NCBI GenBank assembly: GCA_948146395.1
Contig: OX411559.1
Location: forward strand, 31,402,708 to 31,466,707
Direction: 5' to 3'
DNA: 64,000 nt
Source: Fragum whitleyi
Taxonomy: Eukaryota; Mollusca; Bivalvia; Cardiida; Cardiidae
The position numbers and the translations under genes were made by a program. Every line of letters begins with the position of its first letter. Position 1 is the stretch's first letter. Below the pieces are notes generated by a model, which was not told where the DNA came from, made no database searches, and saw nothing but the letters and a program-made list of their open reading frames with translations. Positions 10,531 through 22,293 of this stretch are shown piece by piece.

Positions 10531-11520
10531 TTAAGGGTGTAAATAGGGAAGCCTGTAAGTACATCACTACTGAAGACATATACTACTGCCAAAGACTTAT
10601 TAAACTCTACAAGATGTCATAATAACGATGACAAGTCGTTATATATCTCGACATGTTGACTAAATTTGTGTCTTTCCGCTTTCTACGGAAGCCTGTATGT
10701 ACCCCCCTGGGAGGGAAATAAACTGGTCTCCAAAGACCCATTGAACTCTACAAGATGTAAAAATTAAGATGACAGACGATAAATATATCGACATGATGAC
10801 CAAATTTGTGTCTTTCTGCTATTCTACATATAAAAAGCTTGCCCAAATGAACTCATGCATTTTTTACGAATAACATGGATGTCGATATTTGTATGTGGTA
10901 TTGTACACAGAGAGAAAAAAAGTCGCCTGAATTTTAACGACAAGTGACAAGACGTCCAAAAGATGTCGTCATCCATGTTCTTCAAAATGGATGTATATGT
11001 TCATTTAGGCAAGTCTAATATTTTGATGCCGTCAAGAAAATATAAATTTGGTCAACATATCGAGATATACATCGTCTTGTCATCTTAATTTGGACGACAT
11101 GTAGAGTTAAATACGCCTTTGTAGACCAGTACATGTCCTCAGTAGGGGGGTACATATACGCTTTGGTAGCTATCCTACATATAGAAGACTTGCCAAAATG
11201 AACTCATTTGTCTTTAACGAATAACATGGATGTCGACATTTTTATGTCGTATTGTACACAGAGAGATAAAAAGTCGTCTGAATTTTAACGACAAGTGACA
11301 AGACGTCCCAAAGCTATAGACATCCATGTTCTGTGAAAGTCTTGCATTCTGATGCCGCCAAGAAAATAAAAGTTTGGTCAACATGTCAAGATATAAATCG
11401 ACTTGTCATCGTAACTTGGACAACTTGTAGAGTTCAATACGTCTTTGGAGACAAGTTTATGTCCTCAGTAGGGGGGTACGTATACGCTTCGGTACATACA
11501 CGCCTCGGTATGTAAGGGTT
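10530..11520. repeat. Compound foldback repeat of about 1 kb
   Basis: Two subunits in each arm are arranged head to head. Left blocks (GACCCATTGAACTCTACAAG, ATCGACATGATGACCAAATTTG, TCTACATATA) return in reverse on the right (GTAGAGTTAAATACG, GGTCAACATATCGAGATATA). CCCCCC near 10695 pairs with GGGGGG near 11145 and 11471. A block ATAACATGGATGTCGA to ACAAGTGACAAGACGTCC occurs twice in direct order (10871-10960 and 11220-11310). The ends are not clean and the class is unknown. Confidence 0.55.
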
Positions 11521-12565
11521 CAAAAGAAGTACTTGTAAAATATTGCAGATGTCTATGTGATATCATTTATTGAACTATAAACTGCAATTCCTTAGCTAAC
11601 GGCTTATTTACATAACGTTCTACGGGAGTTGTTCGCCATGTGCTAAAGCGATTGACAATTTTTCTTCAAGAAACGAAACTAAAAGAACACCTATCCCTAT
11701 AATGCTGTGCTTGTAAACATCTGACTATTTCGCGGAAAATACTTGGCGCTACTTCACTATTTTAATCTTAAAGTTTGAAAGGAGCTTCATGGGGTAATAC
11801 ACAAAATTTCAGATGCAGTTGAATAGCGATATATGTGTATTATAAAAAAATATTACATTCCTGGTAGTGAAATCTTGGGATTTTCCAGTGAAATAAATTA
11901 TGATATCACTAGTGACGATTACACTTTTCAGTTACACTGGAGGAACTACTTTTTTCATTCAGCTTGGCCCTTGCCCAGACTACTGAGATAATACATTGAA
12001 ACCCAATTAAAGGTTCAGGATATCTGCGTAAGGGGTTCAAAATTACAATTTGACACACCCTCCCTCTTGATCCGCAACTGAAGCTTCTAGATCCCAGATT
12101 ATCAAAACATTGATAAACAACATGAACTAGGAAAACAGAAACTAAACGAAACAATCATTATCAATAATTTGAACGAAAGGAAAATCCCGAAAAGGTTCTA
12201 AAACAGTAAATATCCTAATCCGACTGTTTCTGTCTCTTGTGACACTTAGGCGTTTTCAGAAGGCTCGAAATCAAATGCATTGCAGTGTTAGCAACCAAGC
12301 CCGAGCCCAAGTTCATTGTAAATGCTCATCTCAGGGGATTAAGTGATCACAGACCGTAAGCCTAATATTAGATTTAACCAGTTAATTATCCTCTATATAA
12401 TTGCCATGCCCTGCACTCTTGCAAAAAACATGCACACAAAAAGTGAATTTTGGGGTATTTTAATCCAGACACAAGAGCGTATAGATCCCTTGGTATCGAT
12501 ATACATGTTCTTAAATTCATTTATATCGTTAAAACATTAGTATAATATCATTCATGTTATTATAT
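11521..12565. other. Intergenic stretch, nothing recognised
   Basis: AT-rich sequence with only short reading frames. No tRNA-like head, terminal repeat or tandem structure was found. Confidence 0.35.
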
Positions 12566-12569
12566 CATA

Positions 12570-12715
12570 ATGTTTTTGAGTATGCAAAAGGTCGTCTCCT
12601 AAATGATAGAAATATAACACAATTTCACCAATATATAATCCATCATACTTAGGATACTTGATGAGAAAAGATACAACTATGAATAATGTTTCGCCGCCGT
12701 TCTAATATATCCGTT
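12570..12715 (+). repeat. Third, diverged copy of the 3030-3145 block
   Basis: It shares CAAAAGGTCG, TATAATCCATCATA, TTGATGA, GAGATACA-like and GAATAATGTTTCG with 3030-3145 and 14470-14590. The block therefore belongs to a dispersed family and not only to the two-copy duplication. Confidence 0.5.
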
Positions 12716-12997
12716 AAGATTGACGTACATTATCTTACTTTACTCATTCTTCTTAGAATGTTTTTTTATGTCAAACCCACATAGATAAAGATGGTCAGAG
12801 TCGCCAAAAAGGTAAGGTGTATCAATAAATAACAGAATGAGATAAGAATGTTTGGTGAAGTCCGACACCCCACCCCCCTTCAATATTGGTAAAACCTTTT
12901 TTTCTTATAAAAGCTAAAGAAGGGTTGTGGAAATACGGATATTCTTTTCGGTTATTTTGTTGCGATAGTCTGTCGAAGGTTTGTCTGTACTTTATCC

Positions 12998-13818
12998 AGT
13001 CATTCATTCCAATCACTCACTCGAATCACACCGAAATACTCCGACATTGTCACAAAAACATCGAACGCGATCAAAAATGATCAACATTTCTAACAAATCG
13101 ATTGCATGATTCCTATAGCTGGTGTTGATTTTTAAGGGTCTGGGTTTTCCGTGAAGATATGAAATTAGAAAATTTTGTTGATTTATATAAGGGGTGTAAA
13201 AATTTATACGGCTATCCACTATGGATAGTTAAGGGTTGTTGCATCTTTGTTGTTGTAGGGGGTGCGAGGGTAATCTTCACGGAAAAGCGTTTTTATGCAT
13301 ACCGCATAAAAAAATGAAATAACAGGTGAGTTATTAAATTGAGCTTATTTCAAGAAAAAAATGAACAGAATTCCTGTTGTCTACTTGAAGCTTGACTAAT
13401 TATGACATTCATCTAAGGTGCCTTTTGTATCCCATAGGCAACATTCCCTTGATTTTGCATGCTTGTATGTGTTTGATTTTTTGCCCAATTTGGGCTTTTG
13501 GGCTAGCAAAGGACATTGGTGAGGGCACCCCATTGTGACTTTGGCATTATGACTTTAATTTACTCTAATAATTGCTATTTTGTAATTGTTGTATATTATA
13601 AAGCCGCAAAACATTAAAATTATATTATTCCTGACTTATCTTCATATTTTGCCTACTCCGAAATAAAACGCTAATTGCATCCATCTGGAGGGATTTATCG
13701 ATTGTGTTACACTTCCCTGAGAATCTTTTAAAAGTCGCTCCTCCCACTTATTCAAATTGATTCCAAAATCATTAAACATTCATTCACCTTGGAAATTTCA
13801 GGATGTTTTTGTTTACTC
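12998..13818 (-). mobile_element. TA-MITE copy split by a 0.5 kb insert
   Basis: Positions 12998-13204 and 13690-13818 together correspond to 2432-2778: GGTGTTGATTTTTAAG, TATGAAATTAGAAAA, then TATCGATTGTGTT, GTCGCTCCTCCCAC and GGATGTTTTTGTTTACT. The left terminus is degraded. Confidence 0.5.
13205..13690. other. Insert in copy B of unknown nature
   Basis: It is absent from the equivalent place in segment A (near 2645). No clear terminal repeats or coding frame was seen. Confidence 0.35.
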
Positions 13819-13822
13819 TATA

Positions 13823-14227
13823 CAGTTAAGAAGATCTTGAAATTGACCAGGTGAGTGATTTTGGAATGGATTTGAATGAGTATGCGGAGCGAGTTTTGAG
13901 TGAATTTCTAGGGAGGTAATCAAATATCGCTAATTTTGTTCATGATAAACAAAATTAACGATATTCTTAACTCTCTTTAAAAAATATGCTAACAGGTTCA
14001 ATGAATAGCTTTCTATGTCTTGAAGATCCAATCATACGCTTACAAAATTAAATTATGTTAGTGAAATTATGAATTTTATCTACCGATTTTTTTATTGAAT
14101 GCAGTTATAATTGTTATCATTTTTATTGATTTTGGAGTGATTTTAAATGGTTTGAGTCAGTGGAGCGGTGTGTGAGCGATAAAGGTTTTTATCTGAATGA
14201 CAGTTAATTTCACGATGTAACTAATTG
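13823..14227 (+). mobile_element. TA-MITE copy private to segment B
   Basis: It starts CAGTTAAGAAGATCTTG after TA and ends TAACTAATTG before a degraded TA (CA). The central palindrome CGCTAATTTTGTTCAT / TAAACAAAATTAACG is intact. Segment A is contiguous here (TTTACTGTTTATGCGG), so this is a second MITE landing at the edge of an older one. Confidence 0.65.
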
Positions 14228-14955
14228 CATGCGGTGAAACTGTATACGCTCTTCCCAAATTGAGTCTCACAAAGTTTATCAATAATAGCAACTGCTTATC
14301 TAGTTCCCAGTTTCGAAAGTTTGACTCGCAAAAAAATGCTTAAGTTTTTGCCAATAGTATTTCTCGAAATAAATCTCTCCCACTGAAAGAAATAAGGAGC
14401 GCTTATTCTTAATCAAAGAGCTTAGAAAAATCACAAGTTTCATATTAAAAGAGCCAAGTAATTATCTTTTCTGTTGCCAAAAGGTCGCCCAAATACTAGA
14501 AAGATAGCACATTTTAATCAATGTATAATCCATCATATTTCGGACATTTGATGAAAGAGATACATAAATGAATAATGTTTCGACACCGACCTCTGCGAAT
14601 ATTATATTTTAGTTAGAACGGTCCATCTCAATTTATTTATTATGTTTGGCAATCTATTATCTGACGACCCCGGCAGATAATTAAGCAATCGGGAACCCTC
14701 GACGATTCTACGGAATGAATCTCGTGAGGTTGCATAATATGAAAGCGCTTCGATTCGCACGTGGGTTATATGACGTCAAAAGCATCAACATTACCGCAAG
14801 AGATGACGTTAGATAAAACAAAATTAACGAAAGTTATATTTCATGGGCAAATTAAAAAAATGATAACAAACCGTCTTTTACTACCTTTGACATGTCTTTA
14901 AACAATATTAGGCAAAGTATTTCACTGCATTTCTATAAATGGTTACTTGAAAAGA

Positions 14956-15219
14956 TTTGTTTGTTTGAATGGGTTTTACGTCACTTTCAACAATTTTGCA
15001 GTTATATCGCGACGGCAGGAGCGCCTAACAATGAATTCCTGGTATTTCTTTCACCTGTACTACCATTACATCCTTTCCTAGCCTCCGACTGCTATCTCAC
15101 AAAGGTTTACGATTATCTACCCATTGGTGAGAGACAAACGTCGGAAATGATATTTGCCGCCACCGGGGATTGAACCCACGACTTCCAGATTGGAAGTCTT
15201 ATGCTTAACCAACTGCGCT
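14956..15219 (-). mobile_element. SINE A copy with 14 bp target duplication
   Basis: It is antisense to the copy at 48242-48522. The tRNA-like head (B box complement GGGGATTGAACCC, A box complement CCAACTGCGCT) is at right, and the tail complement TTTGTTTGTTTGAA is at left. The target duplication GTTACTTGAAAAGA stands at 14942-14955 and 15220-15233. Segment A is uninterrupted here. The head is slightly 5' truncated. Confidence 0.85.
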
Positions 15220-15453
15220 GTTACTTGAAAAGAGTGAATAAAGTCAGGCTAATAATTACAAGCCCACCTTGCATTATATCATTATGTTTTACCCACCATC
15301 TACGATATAAATCTTTGATACGTCTGTCAGCCGTCAGTCAATTGTTATCATATTTAGAATTTCTTTTCTCAGTTACTCGTAGACGATATTTATAACTAAC
15401 GGTCAAACAATGCCTTTTCTAGACGAACCGAAAAACAATAACATGCACGTGTA

Positions 15454-15859
15454 CAGTTAATAACATCGTGAAATTGACAAAAACATTGTGAAATTGACAA
15501 GTTAAATTATTTTGGTATGGTTTTGGAATAGAATTGAATTAGTGTGTGGAGCGAATTTTGAATGATTTTCAAGGGAGGTAAAATATAATAGATAATTTCG
15601 TCCAACAATTCGACGAAATTATCGATATTTTTTCCTTCTTTTTATAAAATAAGCATACAAATTCTAAATATAGCTTTCTATTCATTAACTCATTAACGAA
15701 TCAATCAAATGCTTATAGAATTCATTTAAGTCACTATGAAATCGTGTATTCTTTTAGCGATTTTTATTAAAAAAGTTATTGATCTTATCATTTTTTGTAA
15801 TTTGAGCGATACAGAAGGATTTTGATCGAGATGAGAGTCAAAAACGATGTTGTTAGTTG
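15454..15859 (+). mobile_element. TA-MITE copy, partner of 5248-5647
   Basis: It has the same position and structure as the segment A copy, including the secondary AACATTGTGAAATTGACAAG. Its right TA has mutated to AA. Confidence 0.7.
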
Positions 15860-16538
15860 AACATGTATTTTTTTGGGAATGGAGATTTTAAGAGTAGGAC
15901 AGATTTTCTTTAAACATCGTAGGTAAGTTTTTTTGTTGTTTGTGTATTTGTCAAAATTGTACTTTTCGGGTTAACGTAGAAATCAGTACATTAAAAACAT
16001 CAAATTTTATATACTAATGGACAAGTATTGTCCGGTTTCGTGAATATGAAAGTAAGGAAAAATTTTTTTTATGAGAAATGGAAAATCAATGAATGTAGCA
16101 TTATTGTAAAATAAAAGTCAAATTTTGCATTTCATACTTTTTCGTCGAAAGGAAGCCGAGAATACCTCGATCAAAATTCATTCATCGTAGGGGTAACTTG
16201 AAATATCTTGATTTGTGCCAGAAATAGCGGGCATTTACATTGTCATTTGCATATCTCGGCCGACTTCCAATATATTCCCGGAGAGGCAATTTTTATTCAC
16301 ACATTTCATGCCAAAGTAATTTGGCAAGAAAACTATTTATCATCTTTTATAACGCCATGTCGAGTTCGATGGAATCGCTTTATGATTGCTCTGAAATCGG
16401 AGTCTATATTCCCAATATAACTTAACACCTCAACAGTTCATGCATTTGTCTTAACGAAGCTTGTATATATTGTTTCCTGGGTAAACTTTAGCCAGAAATG
16501 TAGTGTCTATAGAAGTTAATGTTCAAAATATATATGTA

Positions 16539-17394
16539 CAGTAAACTTTCGGTAGTTCGTATCTCAAGGGACCGGTACAATTTATACGAATTAAACGTAG
16601 TACGAACCAACCAATGTCAAGCTGTCAGTAGTTTTTTGGTAGCCCAGACCAGACATGGTCTTAATGTACCCAATATTTGTGGCTTTATTCTAAGGTTCTA
16701 TGGAATATATTTTAAATCAAGTTCTTACGAAACCTTTTGTAGAGTGTTAAGACCAACAAATCTTACTTGAACAATGATCATCTTTCGTTTAGTCCATATT
16801 TAAATCCTAAATCAAATAATTTCGGCAATAATTTACATGCCATTTTATAAACTACATCAGAGTGTTTTCCCTTTGGATCAGATCACTTTGAGTACTCATT
16901 CAGATGAAATGTCGGCATTATGATGAATCTGTTTGGAAGAAATGTTGACAATCATGTCTACGAAGATTTGCACATTCAATTATGCATGATCGGTATGAGA
17001 AAGCCAGATAAAACAAAATTAAGGTCACTGATTGATCCCATATTCGATTAAAACCGCGTAAAATTACAAATCAAATCAGACCTGTAAATATTGATGCAAA
17101 ACAATAACTTCGATGATACCAATCAAAAGGTGTGAAAACCAAGGTAAATGTCTATTGTTACACCTAGGACAGCGATTGATCGCACAATTCACACCTACGG
17201 ATTAAACATATGAATTTGTGTTATTTGGTAACTCTGGGGACTTGACACGGGCTACGAACTACAAACCACCGACGTGCGAATTACTCAGAGCCTTCTTACA
17301 AAGATAAAGAAGGAAGAAAATCGGGACCAAAGAAAGTATACGAACCAACACATACCTACGAACCACCGGCGTGCGAACAACAGAGATTTTACTG
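16539..17394. mobile_element. pogo/Tigger-like element with empty site in segment A
   Basis: It is flanked by TA (16537-16538 and 17395-17396). The left end CAGTAAACTTTCGGTAGTTC and the reversed right end CAGTAAAATCTCTGTTGTTC agree with pogo/Tigger termini, which begin CAGT and include a TTCG block. TTCG blocks recur near both ends. Segment A reads straight through near 6335. At 856 bp with no transposase frame, it is a deletion derivative. Confidence 0.65.
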
Positions 17395-17584
17395 TATATA
17401 CTTTAGAAATACACATAAACTTTTCTAGGAAACGGAAATAAGGAACGCTGGCAAAATTAGATACGCAAGGAAACTCCAAAGCTGGTCGTATACAAAACTT
17501 GTCCGATTTCATAAATTGTAGTTAAAGCTGGCGTCATTTTCTTTTGATACACGACAATATAACGCTGATTTATATAAAGGAAAA

Positions 17585-17625
17585 AAAGGGAATTTCACTG
17601 ACATAATTCAAATTGTAAACGTCTA
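17585..17625 (-). mobile_element. TA-MITE fragment
   Basis: AATTTCACTGACATAATTC with AAACGTCT is the antisense of the family's post-palindrome block. It faces the sense right half at 18375-18597, with a tandem-repeat element between them. Confidence 0.4.
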
Positions 17626-17681
17626 GAAGGTTGATACATGACAACATAATGCTTAAAATGACATAATAATCGAAAAGAAAT

Positions 17682-18240
17682 CTGTCCGTCCGTCTGTCAG
17701 TCCGGAATATCAGTTTCCGGACTTTTTTTTCTTAACCCTTGGAGATATTGAACTGATTTTTGGTATGCGAGTCCGCATCAATGAGTTACAGAACAAGTTT
17801 GATTTTTTCCGGTCCATTGATTTTTGTGGAAGATACGGATGCTGGACTTAGAAATTACCAGGAAATTTCAGTTTTCCGGACTTTTTTTCTTAACCCATGG
17901 AGATATTCAGCTGATTTTTGGTATGTGAATCTGCATCAATAAGTTACAGAACAAGTTCAAGCTTGGTTCCGGCCCATTGATTTTTGTAGAAGATACAGAT
18001 GCTGGACTTAAAAAATTACTAGGAAATTTCAGTTTTCCGGACTTTTTTTCTTAACCCTTGGAGATATTCAGCTGATTTTTTGGTATGTGAATCTGCATCA
18101 ATGGGTTACAGAACAAGTTTGATTTTTTCCGGTCCATTGATTTTTGTGGAAGATACGGATGCTGGACTTAAGAATTTACCAGGAAATTTCAGTTTTCCGG
18201 ACTTTTTTTCTTAACCCTGAGAGATATAGAGCTGATTCAT
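17682..18240 (-). mobile_element. Pearl-like tandem-repeat element (reverse)
   Basis: A CCGT-rich microsatellite (17682-17705) is followed by about 3.4 copies of a roughly 160 bp unit. CAGTTTTCCGGACTTTTTTT recurs near 17711, 17869, 18030 and 18190, and each unit includes GAGATATTCAGCTGATTTTT and GGTCCATTGATTTTTGT. An ACGG microsatellite next to units of about 160 bp is the layout of bivalve pearl-type (Helentron-related) elements. The termini are not resolved. Confidence 0.55.
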
Positions 18241-18374
18241 AAAATCCGATACAACTGTAATACTTTGGAGATGTAGTAATACCTTTACCAACCAAAAAAG
18301 ATACCACTCTAGGGATATATTTAAATCCGGTAGGTGACTTGGTATTGTCATGCAATACTTCAGAATGCTTGTTT

Positions 18375-18597
18375 ATTCAAGAACCTATGAGACGCTATCA
18401 ATTTAACTTGTGTCAGTGAAATCGCGATTTTTCTCAATCAAAATTTTGAATTACGTTGTTGATTCTATATTTGCAATGGGTTTGAGCGTTTTTGAAAGGT
18501 TTGCGTGAGTGTTTGAATGAATGAGTGGCGCGCTGGGTGAGTGGGTTAGAATTATTTTGATTGAGGCGAATGTCAGTTTCTTGATGTAATTAAATGT
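18375..18597 (+). mobile_element. TA-MITE right-half copy
   Basis: It runs from the ATTCAAGAACC block through GTGTCAGTGAAATCGCG to a degraded right end (TTTCTTGATGTAATTAA). It belongs to the compound insert private to segment B. Confidence 0.5.
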
Positions 18598-18601
18598 ATC
18601 T

Positions 18602-18784
18602 ATGTGGTGTCCATGCTCTAGAGAGCGTCGGTCTCTTTGCCCAAAATTCCATAGTCCCGTGAGCGGCATTAGATCTTGGTACTTTCATTGGCCCACACAT
18701 TCGGCTCGACTACTCGTGTATATTCCAGGAAGAAGATTCGAGGGGGATTAATCTAACTTGTTTCCCAATTGATTTTAATAAATA
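18602..18784 (+). mobile_element. SINE C copy, partner of 6436-6630
   Basis: It shares head and body with the segment A copy (TGTGGTGTCCATGCTCTAGA, CATTGGCCCACACATTCGGC, TATTCCAGGA). The B-box region is eroded. Confidence 0.5.
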
Positions 18785-19006
18785 GGTTTAAGCCAAACTA
18801 AATAATGTTATATAATTGCTTACCTATACTTGGACCGATTGACAGTAAGAGGCTGTGGGTGGGCTCTTTACTCTTTACACATACAGGTCTAGTGTCAACC
18901 CTCAAACAGCCTCTTTTTCTTTACCGAATTCTTAACGACGAGATGTAATAATCAGGTTCTTGACAAAAATTATAACAAAACTAATGATACAACTTCATGA
19001 AATACT

Positions 19007-19171
19007 TTAAGGTAGTGGACCCGTAATAGTTCCGCAGCATTTCGGACCACATATTCTTTCACAATGTTAACCAAGGTTTCCAAATGAAAATCATTTGGAA
19101 ACCTTGGTAAACACTGTTAAAGTTCAATACTTATGAGATGTTGCAAAACTATTACGGGTCCACTACCTTAA
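19007..19171. mobile_element. Palindromic TTAA MITE, copy 2
   Basis: It is the duplicated partner of 6854-7018, with both TTAA flanks and the 18 bp terminal inverted repeat intact. Confidence 0.75.
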
Positions 19172-19231
19172 ACGTAATGAAACAAACCATTTAAAGATGA
19201 GCATATACATATCATTTATTTGTGTGGCTTC

Positions 19232-19442
19232 ATAGACCAATCAGATACGCCAAATCGCTACCAATCAAAAAGGCCAAAGAATTATTTGAGATACTTGGAT
19301 GGTCGATTTTTTAATCGTTTCTGAACGATTTTGGATCGTTTATTAGTATCTGAGTGAGTGTTTTGAATGGTTAGAACGGAGCGATGTACAAGTGAATTAG
19401 AATGGTTTTGATTAGTGAGTGTTAACTTCACAATGTTTTACA
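19232..19442 (+). mobile_element. TA-MITE right-half copy, partner of 7083-7290
   Basis: It has the same truncated structure as the segment A copy and ends in AACTTCACAATG. Confidence 0.5.
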
Positions 19443-19498
19443 TGAAACAGAAACAATTGACATAAGATCTTTCAGTTATCAACGAGCGACTAAAATTT

Positions 19499-19784
19499 AT
19501 TACCTCCCTTAAATGAAATATACACACAGGTTAAATACCTTTCTGTGATTTCTCGAAATCATCATGCGCTTATAAAATTCGATTAATTCAGTGGATGATT
19601 AAGTCGTGGATTTTGTTTATCGATTCTTATTTTATATTTTATTTTTGATCTTATCACTTAAGTGATTAAGGAACGTTTTTGAATGGTTTGAGTGAGTGAT
19701 TAGAACGAATGAATGGAACACTAAGCGAGCGTTCTAGAATGTTTTTGGTCGAAATGATGACTAATTTCATGATCTTCTTAATTG
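19499..19784 (+). mobile_element. TA-MITE right part
   Basis: It begins in the right arm of the central palindrome (TATTACCTCCCTT) and runs to the right end CTTAATTG before TA. The right flank matches the MITE at 8551-8831, so both descend from one insertion that suffered different deletions. Confidence 0.55.
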
Positions 19785-19799
19785 TAGTTCTATTTACCA

Positions 19800-20800
19800 G
19801 TGCACAACATTTCGTCGAATGCCATTTCGTCTATACATTTCGTCAAATGAAATTACGTCGAATTGATAATAAAGTACGACACTTGGTCGAATAATTTTTA
19901 GAGCGATAATATAGCTATAATCAGGAGTAAAGATAGTGTGACGAATACTATTAACAAGTTTTTTCTCACGATGAATTGATAGTTGTATATTGTAGGAAGG
20001 TACTTTTTTAAATATTTTTTTTATCCAGTTTGTTACTTGTGATACTTCTTGTCAGCTGTGATATAAAAGTAGATGCTTAACTAGGTCTTCTTTTAATTCG
20101 AGAGGCGGTCGTAACCGTACGCACAATGGATTTATGTATGGAGAAGATAAGACCGATGATAATTTGCTGGAAAGACTTATTGGAAGGGCAGAATGGTGAC
20201 ATCGAATGCTTTGTCAAAAAAGAATCTTCACATAACATTCATGGACCTGACATGTCTCTAGTTGCAGTCAAATTTCATGTGTGTCTGTCCGTACGAGATT
20301 GTATCAATAGTATATCATACTCTATTTACTGTTAGAAAAATTCCATGATTATTGTTTTATTATAATGATAGTGATTAAGTGAGTAAGCGAGTGAGTGAAT
20401 GAGTGAGCGATTAAGTGATCGAGAATGTGAGAAGGGGTCGATGGGTGTGCTTGAGTAATGGAAAGGGTGGGAGTTTGGGATTGAAAGAAGGCAACATTGT
20501 AAAAAAGACACTTTTCTATCTCATTGTTGGTTGAATTTGATGTCTTTATGTTTTACCTTCTCAAAATAAAGATATTATTATTATTATTATTAAAGATCAA
20601 TGACAAGAGTGTGGGAGGCAGCTACCTCAAGTCAAGAAGCTCCACCCAAAGAGTAAATAAAGAACTTGATGTTAATCTTCCTGATAAAATAGAGGTCGAC
20701 TGTTTACCTTTAAATTATCTATTTGGTCTATTTTGTTATTTTTGTTATTAGACGAACTTCGACGATATTCGACGAAAATTCAATTTCGTCAACGTCTCAA
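19800..20800 (+). mobile_element. About 1 kb insert in copy B with ATT tail
   Basis: It is absent from segment A. It opens with several TTTCGTC blocks (19810-19855), and related TTCGACGA blocks appear near 20757-20785. In the middle, AATAAAG is followed by (ATT)n at 20575-20591, which resembles the 3' end of a retroposed sequence. A frame of 69 codons at 20126-20335 has no recognisable domain. Confidence 0.3.
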
Positions 20801-21929
20801 TGTATTTATTTATTTAACTTTACCAAATTTGTTTACCCAAATCAAATAATAATCTGCCAAGAACTCATTTTGAAAGTTTAACTGATTTTTCGGGAAGAAA
20901 GAAAAAAATACGTTATAACACAAGCAGCAACGTATTTGTAAAATAACGCAGTAAATAGCATTTCTTGTGAATTAAAAATAATTCGGATCATACTTGTTAA
21001 AGGATGTTAGATTTGTGTAAATAAAATACCGAAATTGAAGACGAAAAGTCGATTTATTATTACTACATGTATCATTATTTTCATTTGTTTAATTAGATTT
21101 TTTTTTATTTTTTCTTCTCCTTCCTATCATTTGCTTTTGGGTAAGAAATAATTGAGGATAGCAAAGTAAATCGGTTATCGCTTCCGTCACAACACATCTC
21201 AAAAAATACTGAAAAGTCCTTTATCTCGAAAAGATAATTTATGATAACGGACATGGGGCAAAAAACAAATTGAGGGCGTCCTAACGGCCTTGCTACAATA
21301 TATCTAAGCTGTATGTACGACATTCAAGTCGCCAAATTTACGATAATGTTTATGTTTATGGACTTTTACAGTCATCTCATTATAAAACGTATGTTTGGAT
21401 TGGTCAATCGATTTTTTTAAAAATTTAATCTCTTAAACTAAGTGTAAACGGTTAGGCTACACGGATCTTATAAATACAGAACTGAAGTACTTTTTTACAT
21501 ATTAAAGAAATGACAAAATGATATTTGATTCCTTAAACATAAGAGGCATATTTTGTCTGGAAGAAAACATAAATATAATCTGCAGACGTAAACTGTTCTG
21601 TGCAGGCAAATATGCCGTTATTACAAATTAACTTCTATACAATAAATAGTCATTGAGGTGTCGTGGACGTAACGTTATGGCGATAATTCAACAAAACCCG
21701 GGCAGCTTGATGTTATATAATGTGTATTATTAAATAAGAAATTCTCGGTTATTTTGTGGGGGCAGTCTGCAAAAGGTTTATGTGGAGCATGTTTGTGTGA
21801 ACTTAGTCTAAAAGATTTAAAGGGTGCGCCCTTTTATAATCAAATGACCCAAGACTACAAAAAAAAATAATTAATCGAAAATCCTGTATAATGTAATGTG
21901 AAAATAGGCTTTGCTGTGCGTAGTGGGTT

Positions 21930-22200
21930 TTTTTTTTTCGATTTTTTTACAATGAAATCTTTGAATGACATCTCCTTGGCCACTAGGACCATTTGAAGGA
22001 AACTTTGCCTAAATGTTCATTGGGTGAAGCTTTGTCAAATTGTTCGTGAGATTATGTTTGACCAAAGGAGGGATGGCAGTGCGGGGCATATTTTACTTTG
22101 AAATCCTTGAATGACGTCTGCTCCTTAAAAAATTGACCAGTTTTTAATGAACTTTGCCCGAATATTCCTTGTGTGCATGAAATTTTGATGAGGTTAGAAT
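21930..22200 (+). repeat. Two diverged tandem units of about 150 bp
   Basis: GAAATCTTTGAATGACATCT with GAAACTTTGCCTAAATGTTC is followed by GAAATCCTTGAATGACGTCT with GAACTTTGCCCGAATATTCC. It is a short decayed tandem repeat; no pearl-type microsatellite lies beside it. Confidence 0.5.
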
Positions 22201-22293
22201 GTTTGGTAATGGCCGATCCCTCTTTCTCAACTTGTTAAAACATTTTCTTCTCACAAACGCTATGACTCGGAAGTTGAACTTTTTCAATTGATA

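Larger units (their letters stand above)
12998..21795 (+). repeat. Segmental duplication, copy B
   Basis: It is colinear with 2432-10165. It carries private inserts: 13205-13690 (unknown), the TA-MITE 13823-14227, SINE A at 14956-15219, a pogo/Tigger-like element at 16539-17394, a compound insert at about 17493-18597 and about 1 kb at 19800-20800. It lacks the Harbinger-like element and the MITE at 9062. Confidence 0.8.
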
